Virus record (IMG/VR): IMGVR_UViG_3300028372_000004
Coordinates: 1-64,000 of that record
DNA from: a virus
DNA: 64,000 nt
Direction: 5' to 3' (one strand)
Position numbers and translations under genes: made by a program. The notes under the pieces were generated by a model. It saw nothing but the letters and a program-made list of their open reading frames with translations. It was not told where the DNA came from and ran no database searches. Shown here piece by piece: positions 13,169 to 19,341 of the stretch. Positions within the stretch are counted from its first letter, which is position 1; each line of letters starts with the position of its first letter.

Positions 13169-13248
13169 GCCCCCGTATCTCCTTGGCCTTCTAAGCCGTA
13201 GAAAGAGTAACTGGATTCATGCAGGTTCGACTCCTGTCGGGGGTGCCA
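13169..13248 (+). tRNA. aberrant tRNA-Arg-like (TCT), no D-arm
   Basis: Acceptor GCCCCCG/CGGGGGT, T-arm GCAGG-TTCGACT-CCTGT, discriminator G and CCA are good. Only seven bases separate the acceptor from the arm TTGGC-CTTCTAA-GCCGT (anticodon TCT), so the D-arm is missing, and an extra 20-nt segment follows the arm. Alternatively the whole centre is rearranged. Confidence 0.45.
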
Positions 13249-13346
13249 ACAAACAAGGATGTATAAATGAGTTGCATGAATGGTTCACGTGTGGTACTAT
13301 AATTAGATCATACATGGGTTTCATGCCCTCTTTATAGAACAAAAAT

Positions 13347-13439
13347 GGAAGGTGTGCCGGGATTGGCCTGTCCGGGGCTGTTTGCTAAACAGAAAGCTAC
13401 GTAAGTGGTATGAGGGTTCGAATCCCTCACCTTCCGCCA
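13347..13439 (+). tRNA. tRNA-Ser (GCT)
   Basis: Acceptor GGAAGGT/ACCTTCC, discriminator G, CCA. Anticodon arm CTGT-TTGCTAA-ACAG. Class II variable arm. Confidence 0.9.
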
Positions 13440-13472
13440 ACTTTATTTTTAATTAGGTATTAGGAGACAGAT

Positions 13473-13766
13473 ATGCCAACAATTAGACCCCTGCGTAACA
13501 TCCTCGTAATTGAGAAAGAAGAAGACGAAAAAACTTCCCCCGGTGGTATTCATTTGACGAAGATCGACAAAGATAAGCCACGTATCGGTAAGGTGTTAGC
13601 GGTAGGACCGGGCACATATACTGATGACGGTGAGTTTCGTGAGACTGGTATTGAGGTTGGGGACCGTATCGTGTATACTCTCGCACATGAAAAAACTTTT
13701 GAAATTGACCATGAAGAATTTGTGTGCGTATTGTCGAGTGGGGTTCTCGGTAAACTTCCAGTATGA
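13473..13766 (+). CDS. GroES-type co-chaperonin
   Basis: 97 residues, the length of bacterial GroES. MPTIRPLRNILVIEKEEDEK, a mobile-loop region with KTSPGGIHLT (the conserved GGI hydrophobic tripeptide that contacts GroEL) and GKVLAVGPG, then EVGDRIVYT. It caps GroEL or a phage chaperonin to fold proteins such as gp23. A second, more divergent gp31-like protein is encoded at 60725, so the phage has two candidate co-chaperonins. The next gene overlaps by 4 bp. Confidence 0.92.
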   Translation: MPTIRPLRNILVIEKEEDEKTSPGGIHLTKIDKDKPRIGKVLAVGPGTYTDDGEFRETGIEVGDRIVYTLAHEKTFEIDHEEFVCVLSSGVLGKLPV

Positions 13767-14203
13767 GCATCATAACACCGCAATTGAATCAATTGGGGCA
13801 ATTGATTCAATTGCATGCTCACTGGTATGAAATGTATGTTGTTACTACGAAACACTCTTGGCTAATTGAATCTAACTTTCAAATTACATTAAGCCACAAT
13901 TACTATGACCTTAAGTATAATATTCTCATTGAATTTAAAACTGATGATTTTTTCCGAAGCGTAAAAAATTATAGCGTACTATTAGATTACTTATATGATT
14001 GCTCGCTACGATTGACTATATTATCCAGTAATGATACAATGCGCCCCTTGAACTTAGGCTATCTTAATTTCGAAAAAGCTATACTGGGTTACAATGTTGG
14101 TCTTTTGTTTACAACGAATGAAGAAGCTTTACTCGACTACAATTTAATATTTGGAGATTTTAAATGGATACAACCCTACATGCCGGAAAGTTCGTGCAAC
14201 TAA
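13763..14203 (+). CDS. hypothetical protein with hairpin in its 5' codons
   Basis: 146 residues, coupled to the GroES gene by ATGA. Codons 7-17 form a perfect 15-bp inverted repeat encoding the low-complexity NQLGQLIQLH. The rest (KHSWLIESNFQITLSHNYYD, LLDYLYDCSLRLTILSSND) is unlike any family I know; base composition is more AT-rich than its neighbours. It overlaps the Nudix gene by 40 bp. Confidence 0.65.
   Translation: MSIITPQLNQLGQLIQLHAHWYEMYVVTTKHSWLIESNFQITLSHNYYDLKYNILIEFKTDDFFRSVKNYSVLLDYLYDCSLRLTILSSNDTMRPLNLGYLNFEKAILGYNVGLLFTTNEEALLDYNLIFGDFKWIQPYMPESSCN
13781..13813. repeat. perfect 15-bp inverted repeat, 3-nt loop
   Basis: CAATTGAATCAATTG-GGG-CAATTGATTCAATTG. Each arm is itself made of two CAATTG palindromes. 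It lies 18 bp inside the gene that starts at 13763. Confidence 0.9.
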
Positions 14204-14757
14204 AGCAACGTGATGGTGATGGGTACAGTTATGAATTCGTTCACGAGTCTCGGTGTGATGGCAACATTGTAGCTATCCTTCCTGTAAGTTTTAGCCGTGG
14301 GATGCTAGTGCGACATGAATTCACCCCCTGTTGGGGTGATGGGCTGAACGTCAGTTCGATCACTGGTGGTTGGGAGAAAGATAGACACCCCACCCCAATT
14401 GATACCGTACTTGAAGAGCTTCGCGAAGAAGCCGGTATCGTCCTAAACGATGAAAGTTGTATTATGAGTCTTGGTACGTGTCGTGGCACGAAGAGTAGTG
14501 ACACGCTATATCACTTGTTCGTAGTCGATCTTACAGAAGAAGATATGTGGGATCAGATTGAAATTGAAACTGATGGCTCCGTGCTTGAAGGTAAAGCCCA
14601 TAATGAATGGGTAACTGTCCCTGCGCCAATGAGTGATACTAACGCGGAAGATTGTCCGTGGCTTGTGGACGGGCAGGACCCACTCCTTTATGTTATGTTC
14701 ACGCGATGGATGACTGGTCTTCTACACAAGGATGTATCTCGCGCAGATTATGCTTGA
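14164..14757 (+). CDS. Nudix hydrolase
   Basis: 197 residues. Nudix box GGWEKDRHPTP then TVLEELREEAGI, i.e. G...E...REUxEExGU with a short insertion before the catalytic helix. Nudix enzymes hydrolyse nucleoside diphosphates linked to another group; substrates range from dNTPs and NAD to RNA caps. It is near other nucleotide and ADP-ribose-linked genes of this region, but the substrate cannot be told. Confidence 0.88.
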   Translation: MDTTLHAGKFVQLKQRDGDGYSYEFVHESRCDGNIVAILPVSFSRGMLVRHEFTPCWGDGLNVSSITGGWEKDRHPTPIDTVLEELREEAGIVLNDESCIMSLGTCRGTKSSDTLYHLFVVDLTEEDMWDQIEIETDGSVLEGKAHNEWVTVPAPMSDTNAEDCPWLVDGQDPLLYVMFTRWMTGLLHKDVSRADYA

Positions 14758-14782
14758 CAAAGACTCCAAGAAAGTCTAAAGT
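14754..14782 (+). promoter_or_regulatory. sigma70-like promoter
   Basis: TTGACA overlapping the Nudix stop codon, 17-bp spacer, TAAAGT; the next ATG is at 14807 with AGGAG. Confidence 0.65.
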
Positions 14783-14806
14783 GCGTGCATATTCAGGAGA
14801 CATACC

Positions 14807-15214
14807 ATGACTAATCGAATCTACCGCAGTCGCATGAAAGTTGATGAGCCTACTCCGAATAAGGGTTTGATCTTTCCCAAGATCATGTTGGAGGGTGCTA
14901 TCGAAACATATCTGGTTCGTGAAAATTTCATTGGCATGCTTGAAGATGAATCTGACGTAGATAAATACGATGTTAATCCGTCTAAGGTCAGCCATTGGGT
15001 TGATAATCTTTACATTGATTCTGAAGGTTATCTCTGTGCATCGATTCGTTTTCTTGATACCCCCGCAGGTAAAATGGCCGAGAATATGGCAGATGAGCTT
15101 TTGCTCACCCCAGTCTTTTTTGTTACCCCCGATTGGGATGACAAGACGTTGATTACTAGCTGTGAGGTACAGCACATCAACCTTCGTCCCCAAAATTTGT
15201 TGATAAGCGCATAG
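14807..15214 (+). CDS. hypothetical protein, weak prohead-protease-like pattern
   Basis: 135 residues, own promoter and AGGAG. The segment HWVDNLYIDSEGYLCASIRF followed by LDTPAGKMAENM resembles the strand pattern and LDTPxGK motif seen in T4 gp21-type prohead proteases, but no catalytic His/Ser can be identified and it lies far from the head genes. It may share only the fold. Ends TAG, with TAA three codons later. Confidence 0.6.
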   Translation: MTNRIYRSRMKVDEPTPNKGLIFPKIMLEGAIETYLVRENFIGMLEDESDVDKYDVNPSKVSHWVDNLYIDSEGYLCASIRFLDTPAGKMAENMADELLLTPVFFVTPDWDDKTLITSCEVQHINLRPQNLLISA

Positions 15215-15234
15215 TTGAAAGAATAAATATAATA

Positions 15235-15417
15235 ATGAACCCCCCTAAAAATAAAGAAATTTTTGATGACATGAAAGAAAATTGGGATGAAATACAATCC
15301 TTATGGTGTGAAGCGTATAGCACGAAAGAGCAACCCAGTCCCGAAGATCGTGACAAAATGGACAAGCTAATGCTCAAACGTGAAAATATGCGAATAGAAT
15401 TATTTAAACAGTTGTAG
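15235..15417 (+). CDS. small helical charged protein
   Basis: 60 residues, predominantly helical (EIFDDMKENWDEIQSLWCEA, then MDKLMLKRENMRIELFKQL). No family recognised. Preceded by AATAAATA, a weak late-type box, and ends with tandem stops TAG TAA. Confidence 0.65.
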   Translation: MNPPKNKEIFDDMKENWDEIQSLWCEAYSTKEQPSPEDRDKMDKLMLKRENMRIELFKQL

Positions 15418-15422
15418 TAATT

Positions 15423-15494
15423 GCTTCCTTAGTTTAGCTGGAAAAACGCGAACCTCGTAAGTTCAAATCGCCTGTTCGAATCAGGCAGGAAGCA
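15423..15494 (+). tRNA. tRNA-Thr (CGT), CCA not encoded
   Basis: Acceptor GCTTCCT/AGGAAGC, discriminator A followed by CCC rather than CCA. The anticodon arm GAAC-CTCGTAA-GTTC gives CGT. CCA must be added or repaired by a nucleotidyltransferase. Confidence 0.88.
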
Positions 15495-15559
15495 CCCAGA
15501 AATCAATAGCTAAGGCATGCTGGTGAGCGTATTACAAAAACTGTCTGAGGATACTGATT

Positions 15560-15781
15560 GTGGAAGATAATTTTAAAAAAAGTCAAATATGCGACTGTGA
15601 GTGTCATGGTAGTGAAAGTATAATGCACTGTATGCCATGTTGTGGCTTCACGTATAAAAGATATGTTAATGAGGATGGTAGTATTGACATTGGTCAGTGG
15701 AGCGCGATATTTAACAAGGTTCACGGCGTACTGCCTACAGTCATTGAGAGCGGCGGCAAATGGTACTGGATACATAAATAA
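15560..15781 (+). CDS. small Cys-rich protein
   Basis: 73 residues. CDCECHGSESIMHCMPCCGF has seven Cys/His residues in a row of CxC/CxxC pairs, typical of a compact zinc-binding knot; GGKWYWIHK ends the protein. The role is unknown. Similar small Cys-rich proteins are common in T4-like phages. Confidence 0.72.
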   Translation: MEDNFKKSQICDCECHGSESIMHCMPCCGFTYKRYVNEDGSIDIGQWSAIFNKVHGVLPTVIESGGKWYWIHK

Positions 15782-15820
15782 CTATAACACCGCCCCCCTA
15801 AGCATAAATGGCGATACACG

Positions 15821-15921
15821 GCACCAAGCACCAAGCACCAAGCACCAAGCACCAAGCACCAAGCACCAAGCACCAAGCACCAAGCACCAAGCACCAAGCA
15901 CCAAGCACCAAGCACCAAGCA
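15821..15921 (+). repeat. heptanucleotide tandem repeat (GCACCAA)14
   Basis: About 14.4 perfect copies of a 7-bp unit. It lies between an ATG at 15808 and an open frame (GVEVIFDFENKHEVCARLYI) that ends at 16006 and overlaps the FkbM start. A 7-bp unit changes frame with each gain or loss, the design of bacterial phase-variable genes. Confidence 0.95.
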
Positions 15922-16006
15922 GTCAATAGATGGTGTTGAGGTTATTTTTGATTTCGAAAATAAGCACGAAGTCTGTGCTAGGTTGTACATCGTTGGGAGA
16001 AATTGA
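15922..16006 (+). other. short coding-like frame after the 7-bp repeat
   Basis: Reads KQSIDGVEVIFDFENKHEVC and ends in TGA overlapping the FkbM ATG (TGATG). It has no start of its own; the nearest ATG (15808) is in a different frame at the present repeat number and would join it after loss of one unit or gain of two. Confidence 0.4.
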
Positions 16007-16707
16007 TGTCAGAAGCGATTGATTGCATTTTTGCAAAAAACAAATATGGGAACTATTGTATCCCTCGCTCTTCGAGTCACCGAACTGTTGCTGGAAGGGT
16101 ACTAGGTGGGCACACGTATGAAAAAGATACAATTGACTTCATTCTTGCAAACCGTGGCGATGGTGCTGTAGTTCATGCAGGTGCATACTTTGGTGATTTT
16201 CTCCCCGCACTTGCATCTGATAACGCAGTAGTGTATGCTTTTGAACCAGTGTTCGAAAACTATCGTTGTGCAAAGATCACCGTTGATCTAAACTACCATA
16301 CGCACCAAACGAAAGTTATTCATGCTGCCCTTGGCTCTACCCATGGTGAAACCATTCGCATGATTACTAAAGAACAGGGCAAGGATATCGGATGCGCAAG
16401 TAAGGTAGAATCTGATCGCTGGGTAGCTACAGAAGATAACTCAGAAGAGGTTCTAATCTTTATACTTGATTGGGCTATACATCCCAGACATCGGGTTAGT
16501 ATAATTCATTTGGACATTGAGGGATATGAAGAAGAAGCTTTGAAAGGTGCGACAGAATTGCTTAGGAGGGATCGTCCCATTTTGATTCTAGAAATGTGGC
16601 AAGATAGTTATCTTGATACTCCGTTCTTCAAGGACTTCATCTTTGGTGAATTGAATTACGTTAAAGGACAGAAACTGTATGAGAATACTGTTCTCATGCC
16701 AGCATAA
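16006..16707 (+). CDS. FkbM-family methyltransferase (3)
   Basis: 233 residues from ATG 16006. SAM region AVVHAGAYFGDFLPALASDN, then VYAFEPVFENYRCAKITVDL and the FkbM motif IIHLDIEGYEEEALKGATEL, ending ILILEMW. The start overlaps the stop of the repeat-bearing frame (TGATG), so its translation could be coupled to that frame. If so, slippage in the heptanucleotide repeat would switch this methyltransferase. Confidence 0.9.
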   Translation: MSEAIDCIFAKNKYGNYCIPRSSSHRTVAGRVLGGHTYEKDTIDFILANRGDGAVVHAGAYFGDFLPALASDNAVVYAFEPVFENYRCAKITVDLNYHTHQTKVIHAALGSTHGETIRMITKEQGKDIGCASKVESDRWVATEDNSEEVLIFILDWAIHPRHRVSIIHLDIEGYEEEALKGATELLRRDRPILILEMWQDSYLDTPFFKDFIFGELNYVKGQKLYENTVLMPA

Positions 16708-16719
16708 ATAAACGAATAT

Positions 16720-16795
16720 GCCGCTATAGCTCAGTTGGTAGAGCGTCTGACTTGTAATCAGAATGTCCGGGGTTCAAATCCTCGTGGCGGCACCA
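16720..16795 (+). tRNA. tRNA-Thr (TGT)
   Basis: Acceptor GCCGCTA/TGGCGGC, discriminator A, CCA. Anticodon arm TCTGA-CTTGTAA-TCAGA. Confidence 0.93.
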
Positions 16796-16902
16796 GTTTT
16801 CGAATCAGTACCAGTATCCTAAAAGTAAAATCCTTCATTTACACAAACAACGTATCTAAAATGGCTTAAGGTGCAGAATATGATTTCTTTTTCCTAACCA
16901 CA

Positions 16903-17133
16903 TTGTGTTTGTTTGCCACAATTTATATTAGACTTCGTACTGCTGAATTTATGGTGAATCATCTTGCTGATTATGTTGTTGAGTATGGGCTCACGAAAGA
17001 GGAATTCACTGAAAACTTCGCACTATACTATGACACTCTGAACCTACTGGATTGGTTTCCGAGTGCAAGGGCGAGACACGTTGCGAATGTAATTTATCTT
17101 AAGGCTCGCGGTGAATATTACGATGGACATTAA
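16903..17133 (+). CDS. small hypothetical protein, start uncertain
   Basis: The frame (MVNHLADYVVEYGLTKEEF, then FPSARARHVANVIYLKARGE) is convincing but has only TTG 16903 or an internal ATG at 16951 as start. Upstream, AAGGTG precedes ATG 16880 in another frame, ending at TAA 16895; a -1 slip on the run TTTCTTTTTCC would join the two. The hydrophobic stretch LTTLCLFATIYIRL would then form an N-terminal membrane helix. Frameshift, sequencing error and late start are all possible. Confidence 0.55.
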   Translation: MCLFATIYIRLRTAEFMVNHLADYVVEYGLTKEEFTENFALYYDTLNLLDWFPSARARHVANVIYLKARGEYYDGH

Positions 17134-17575
17134 ATCCGGTAGCGGATACCCCGCCGGAGCACTAAGTAACTTCGCCCCACACCCCTTTGTATTTCGTGGT
17201 GTGGCAGTTTCTTCTATGGAAGGGTTCCTACAATCACTTAAATTTAAAGAGCCCGATATGCAGCGACACATCTGCACGTTGACTGGATTAGCAGCTAAGC
17301 GTTCCGGGGCAAAGAAGAACTGGCAGCGCACGCAAATCTTGTGGTGGGATGGTGAGCCGCTTGAACGTGATTCTCAAGAATATCAAGACTTGCTCGATGA
17401 AGCGTACTCGACAATGTTCACACAAAACGAGAAGGCTCTTAATGCTTTGAAGGCAACCGGTAATGCTGTATTGAAGCACAGTATTGGTCGAACCAAACAG
17501 AATGAAACTGTATTGACTCGACAGGAGTTTTGTAGTAGACTACATAAGATTAGAGATTCTATCAGAAAGGATTAA
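17123..17575 (+). CDS. NADAR-domain protein (YbiA-like)
   Basis: 150 residues matching the NADAR fold along its length: GALSNFAPHPFVFRG, VSSMEGFLQSLKF, GLAAKRSGAKKNW and MFTQNEKALNALKATGNAVL. NADAR proteins are N-glycosidases acting on ADP-ribose conjugates, including ADP-ribosylated guanine in DNA. A phage copy could remove DarT-type or other ADP-ribose marks placed by host defences, or process products of the phage's own possible ADP-ribosyltransferase (30430). ATG 17123 chosen; a GTG lies 12 bases earlier. Confidence 0.85.
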   Translation: MDIKSGSGYPAGALSNFAPHPFVFRGVAVSSMEGFLQSLKFKEPDMQRHICTLTGLAAKRSGAKKNWQRTQILWWDGEPLERDSQEYQDLLDEAYSTMFTQNEKALNALKATGNAVLKHSIGRTKQNETVLTRQEFCSRLHKIRDSIRKD

Positions 17576-17579
17576 GAAA

Positions 17580-17945
17580 ATGGGAGACAACGATCCCTAT
17601 TACAGCACACGTATTAAGATTGGGCGATCCCATCCTCTGCCAGAATATAGGGCAACCGGTTGTATTACAGAAATGCGTCAATGTCTAGCAGACATAGAAT
17701 CATATGCGATTGATGAACTAGGCGCATGTGATTCAGAGAATATTGCAATAGCTTGGGATTTTGCAACTAATATTCATCACATTATGTATATGCGTTGGGA
17801 AAGCGATAAAGAAATGACAAAGCGAGTAGAGGCTACTCGCAAGCGTCGCAATAATAAAATCGCAAAAGAAAAGAGATTAAAAGAACAACGGGATAAGAAA
17901 GACAAGGCAGAATTCGAACGCCTTAAGCAGAAGTTCGGAACTTAA
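17580..17945 (+). CDS. hypothetical protein with basic coiled-coil tail
   Basis: 121 residues. ATG follows AAGGATTAAGAAA. The central part (CLADIESYAIDELGACDSEN) is mixed, while the last 40 residues are an almost pure Lys/Arg/Glu helix (RKRRNNKIAKEKRLKEQRDK). Nucleic-acid or ribosome binding is conceivable. Family not recognised. Confidence 0.72.
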   Translation: MGDNDPYYSTRIKIGRSHPLPEYRATGCITEMRQCLADIESYAIDELGACDSENIAIAWDFATNIHHIMYMRWESDKEMTKRVEATRKRRNNKIAKEKRLKEQRDKKDKAEFERLKQKFGT

Positions 17946-17974
17946 TGGAAAATTTACATGATCGATATCACATC

Positions 17975-18027
17975 AACATCATTTGAACATCATTTGAACA
18001 TCATTTGAACATCATTTGAACATCAAC
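17975..18027 (+). repeat. 11-bp tandem repeat (AACATCATTTG), 4.8 copies
   Basis: Four perfect units and a partial fifth. The repeat lies between an ATG at 17958 and the capsid-fragment gene, in the same frame, but the third unit places a TGA (18006-18008) in frame. Because 11 is not a multiple of 3, gain or loss of a unit shifts frame. Confidence 0.9.
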
Positions 18028-18053
18028 TATTCGGTAGTATCAAGCCGGGGAAT

Positions 18054-18551
18054 ATGGTAATTGCTACTGGACATTATAACAGTATCCGTGAGCAAACAGT
18101 CGAAGTCGAAGTCGAAAGCGAAGTGGTATTTTGTATTGATTTGGTATTTAAAAAGCAACTAATCATGAATACGCCCGTTGTTGATTTGGGTGATATCTCA
18201 CCATCAGGTCACTTTCCATTGGCTAAGGCGTTGGAGCAGGTAACGGATGGAGTACTAGCTTTAGTCGATACTAACGCACATAAGAAAGTGATTATTGCAT
18301 CTCCCGTTTTGGTATCAGTATTTCAGTCTGCTATGACTGGTAACTATGTTTTCTCTCCAGCACTTGAAGGTAGCTATACGGGATTTGGATATACAGGTCT
18401 TGCCGGTACACTAAATAACGATATCGATATGTATTACACACTACTGAACTACCCTGAATTGGGTGAAGTAGAGATTCAGGCAATTGTTTTGAACATAGCG
18501 GAGGATGGTTCTTATGAGAGCTTTCCAGTAGTATTTAATATTGATTTTTAA
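18054..18551 (+). CDS. gp23 capsid-fragment-like protein
   Basis: 165 residues. The segment IIASPVLVSVFQSAMTGNYV, FSPALEGSYTGF, AGTLNNDIDMYY aligns with the phage's own major capsid protein at VVSPMIVSVLQSAAKAVFAP, AVEGDFKG, VGTLNGRIKVYSYL (38259-38397). About 70 residues of the capsid fold are retained and the rest is unrelated. The frame upstream (HQLFGSIKPGN) is also coding-like and reaches ATG 17958 through the 11-bp repeats and one TGA. Role unknown: a decoy of capsid-sensing defence, an assembly modulator or a decayed duplicate. Confidence 0.75.
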   Translation: MVIATGHYNSIREQTVEVEVESEVVFCIDLVFKKQLIMNTPVVDLGDISPSGHFPLAKALEQVTDGVLALVDTNAHKKVIIASPVLVSVFQSAMTGNYVFSPALEGSYTGFGYTGLAGTLNNDIDMYYTLLNYPELGEVEIQAIVLNIAEDGSYESFPVVFNIDF

Positions 18552-18562
18552 GGAAAACGTAA

Positions 18563-18613
18563 ATGAAGAAAATGACACAACGAATACGACGCATTGGAAT
18601 TGAGCACGTTTAA
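18563..18613 (+). CDS. possible 16-residue leader peptide
   Basis: MKKMTQRIRRIGIEHV with AAGGAAAA upstream. Its coding region overlaps the left arm of a perfect 10-bp inverted repeat whose right arm overlaps the 5' end of tRNA-Ile(TAT). The peptide is rich in Ile and Arg codons, including one ATA. The arrangement resembles an attenuator but is unproven. Confidence 0.3.
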   Translation: MKKMTQRIRRIGIEHV

Positions 18614-18627
18614 AAAATCCAATGCGT
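18589..18627 (+). repeat. 10-bp inverted repeat abutting tRNA-Ile
   Basis: ACGCATTGGA (18589-18598) and TCCAATGCGT (18618-18627), loop 19 nt. The right arm includes the first four bases of the tRNA, so hairpin and tRNA acceptor exclude each other. Could serve processing or control. Confidence 0.7.
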
Positions 18628-18700
18628 CAGAAGCTGAAGTAGTAAAAGCGTCCGTCTTATAAGCGGAAGGCAGTGGGTGCAAGTCCCACCTGACGTACCA
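18624..18700 (+). tRNA. tRNA-Ile (TAT)
   Basis: Acceptor GCGTCAG/CTGACGT, discriminator A, CCA. The anticodon arm TCCGT-CTTATAA-GCGGA gives TAT, which reads AUA directly. Most bacteria use a CAT anticodon with lysidine for AUA, so a UAU tRNA frees the phage from that host modification. Confidence 0.88.
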
Positions 18701-18715
18701 AAAAAGCGAGTAAAA

Positions 18716-18922
18716 ATGATCAAAGAATCAAAAGATGTGGACTACACTATTGCCACGATGGAACAGCTTGAAAGGCTGGCCCGTGAAGAGGGTAGTGATA
18801 TTGAGCGTAAACTTAAAACAGCTGATCTGGTCTATGATGGGAATATCTTTCTTGCCATTGTTGAAGGTATAGGATATTCCATTCCAAAACTAGCAAGTCA
18901 AATAAACATTGATGCTCACTGA
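18716..18922 (+). CDS. small hypothetical protein
   Basis: 68 residues from ATG 18716 (GCGAG upstream), 15 bp after a tRNA. Pattern TIATMEQLERLAREEGSDIE followed by a beta strand and SIPKLASQINIDAH. No family recognised. Confidence 0.65.
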   Translation: MIKESKDVDYTIATMEQLERLAREEGSDIERKLKTADLVYDGNIFLAIVEGIGYSIPKLASQINIDAH

Positions 18923-18935
18923 TATAATTCCAGTA

Positions 18936-18943
18936 TATAAATA
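18936..18943 (+). promoter_or_regulatory. T4-late-type box TATAAATA
   Basis: Exact octamer, 13 bp before the ATG at 18957; AAAGGATAATAAT between serves as ribosome site. Confidence 0.6.
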
Positions 18944-18956
18944 AAGGATAATAATA

Positions 18957-19235
18957 ATGATAAACGTAATACCAATTGATTTAGGTGGCGATAAGACAGG
19001 TTATATATTCGACATAACGGTTAATGTTGGTGCAAGACCATCCCACCTTGTTAAAGAAAAGATAGAGGAAGTAGCTGATAAATTTAAAAATTCTGATTTA
19101 TACATAGAAATGCAGTCAAACAAAATTCCATTTCATTGTTTTTATCATACAGATACTCTCGCTCTTAAGGATACCAATAAGACTATAAGTGACTTAACTA
19201 GTGAGCTAAAAGAACTCAAAGAGTCTGTAGGATAA
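18957..19235 (+). CDS. hypothetical protein
   Basis: 92 residues, late box and ribosome site directly upstream. Beta-alpha N-terminal part (IPIDLGGDKTGYIFDITVNV) and a helical C terminus (KTISDLTSELKELKESVG) that may form a coiled coil. Probably a late gene. No family recognised. Confidence 0.72.
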   Translation: MINVIPIDLGGDKTGYIFDITVNVGARPSHLVKEKIEEVADKFKNSDLYIEMQSNKIPFHCFYHTDTLALKDTNKTISDLTSELKELKESVG

Positions 19236-19248
19236 AATAATTAACGAT

Positions 19249-19326
19249 TGCGGGGTAGAGCAGTTTGGTTAGCTCGCCAGTTTCATACGCTGGAGGTCGG
19301 AGGTTCAAATCCTCCCCCCGCTACCA
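19249..19326 (+). tRNA. initiator-like tRNA-Met (CAT) with altered anticodon stem
   Basis: The body (TGCGGGG...CCCCGCT, T-T at 1-72, D-arm AGCAGTTTGGTTAGCT, T-arm) is that of tRNA-fMet and close to the tRNA at 981. The anticodon stem is CCAGT/GCTGG, lacking the GGG/CCC signature needed for initiation. It may act in elongation, or as a weak initiator. Confidence 0.85.
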
Positions 19327-19341
19327 ACATAAAGAGTTTAT

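Noticed and set aside
15819-15925. CRISPR array at the short tandem repeats
   Set aside because: Units are 7 bp with no spacers; it is a microsatellite, not a CRISPR. No CRISPR array was seen in the window.
15642-15929. Long repetitive frame through the 7-bp repeat (APSTKHQ units)
   Set aside because: Any frame through a 7-bp repeat is open and repetitive; it has no ribosome site and overlaps a better Cys-rich gene.
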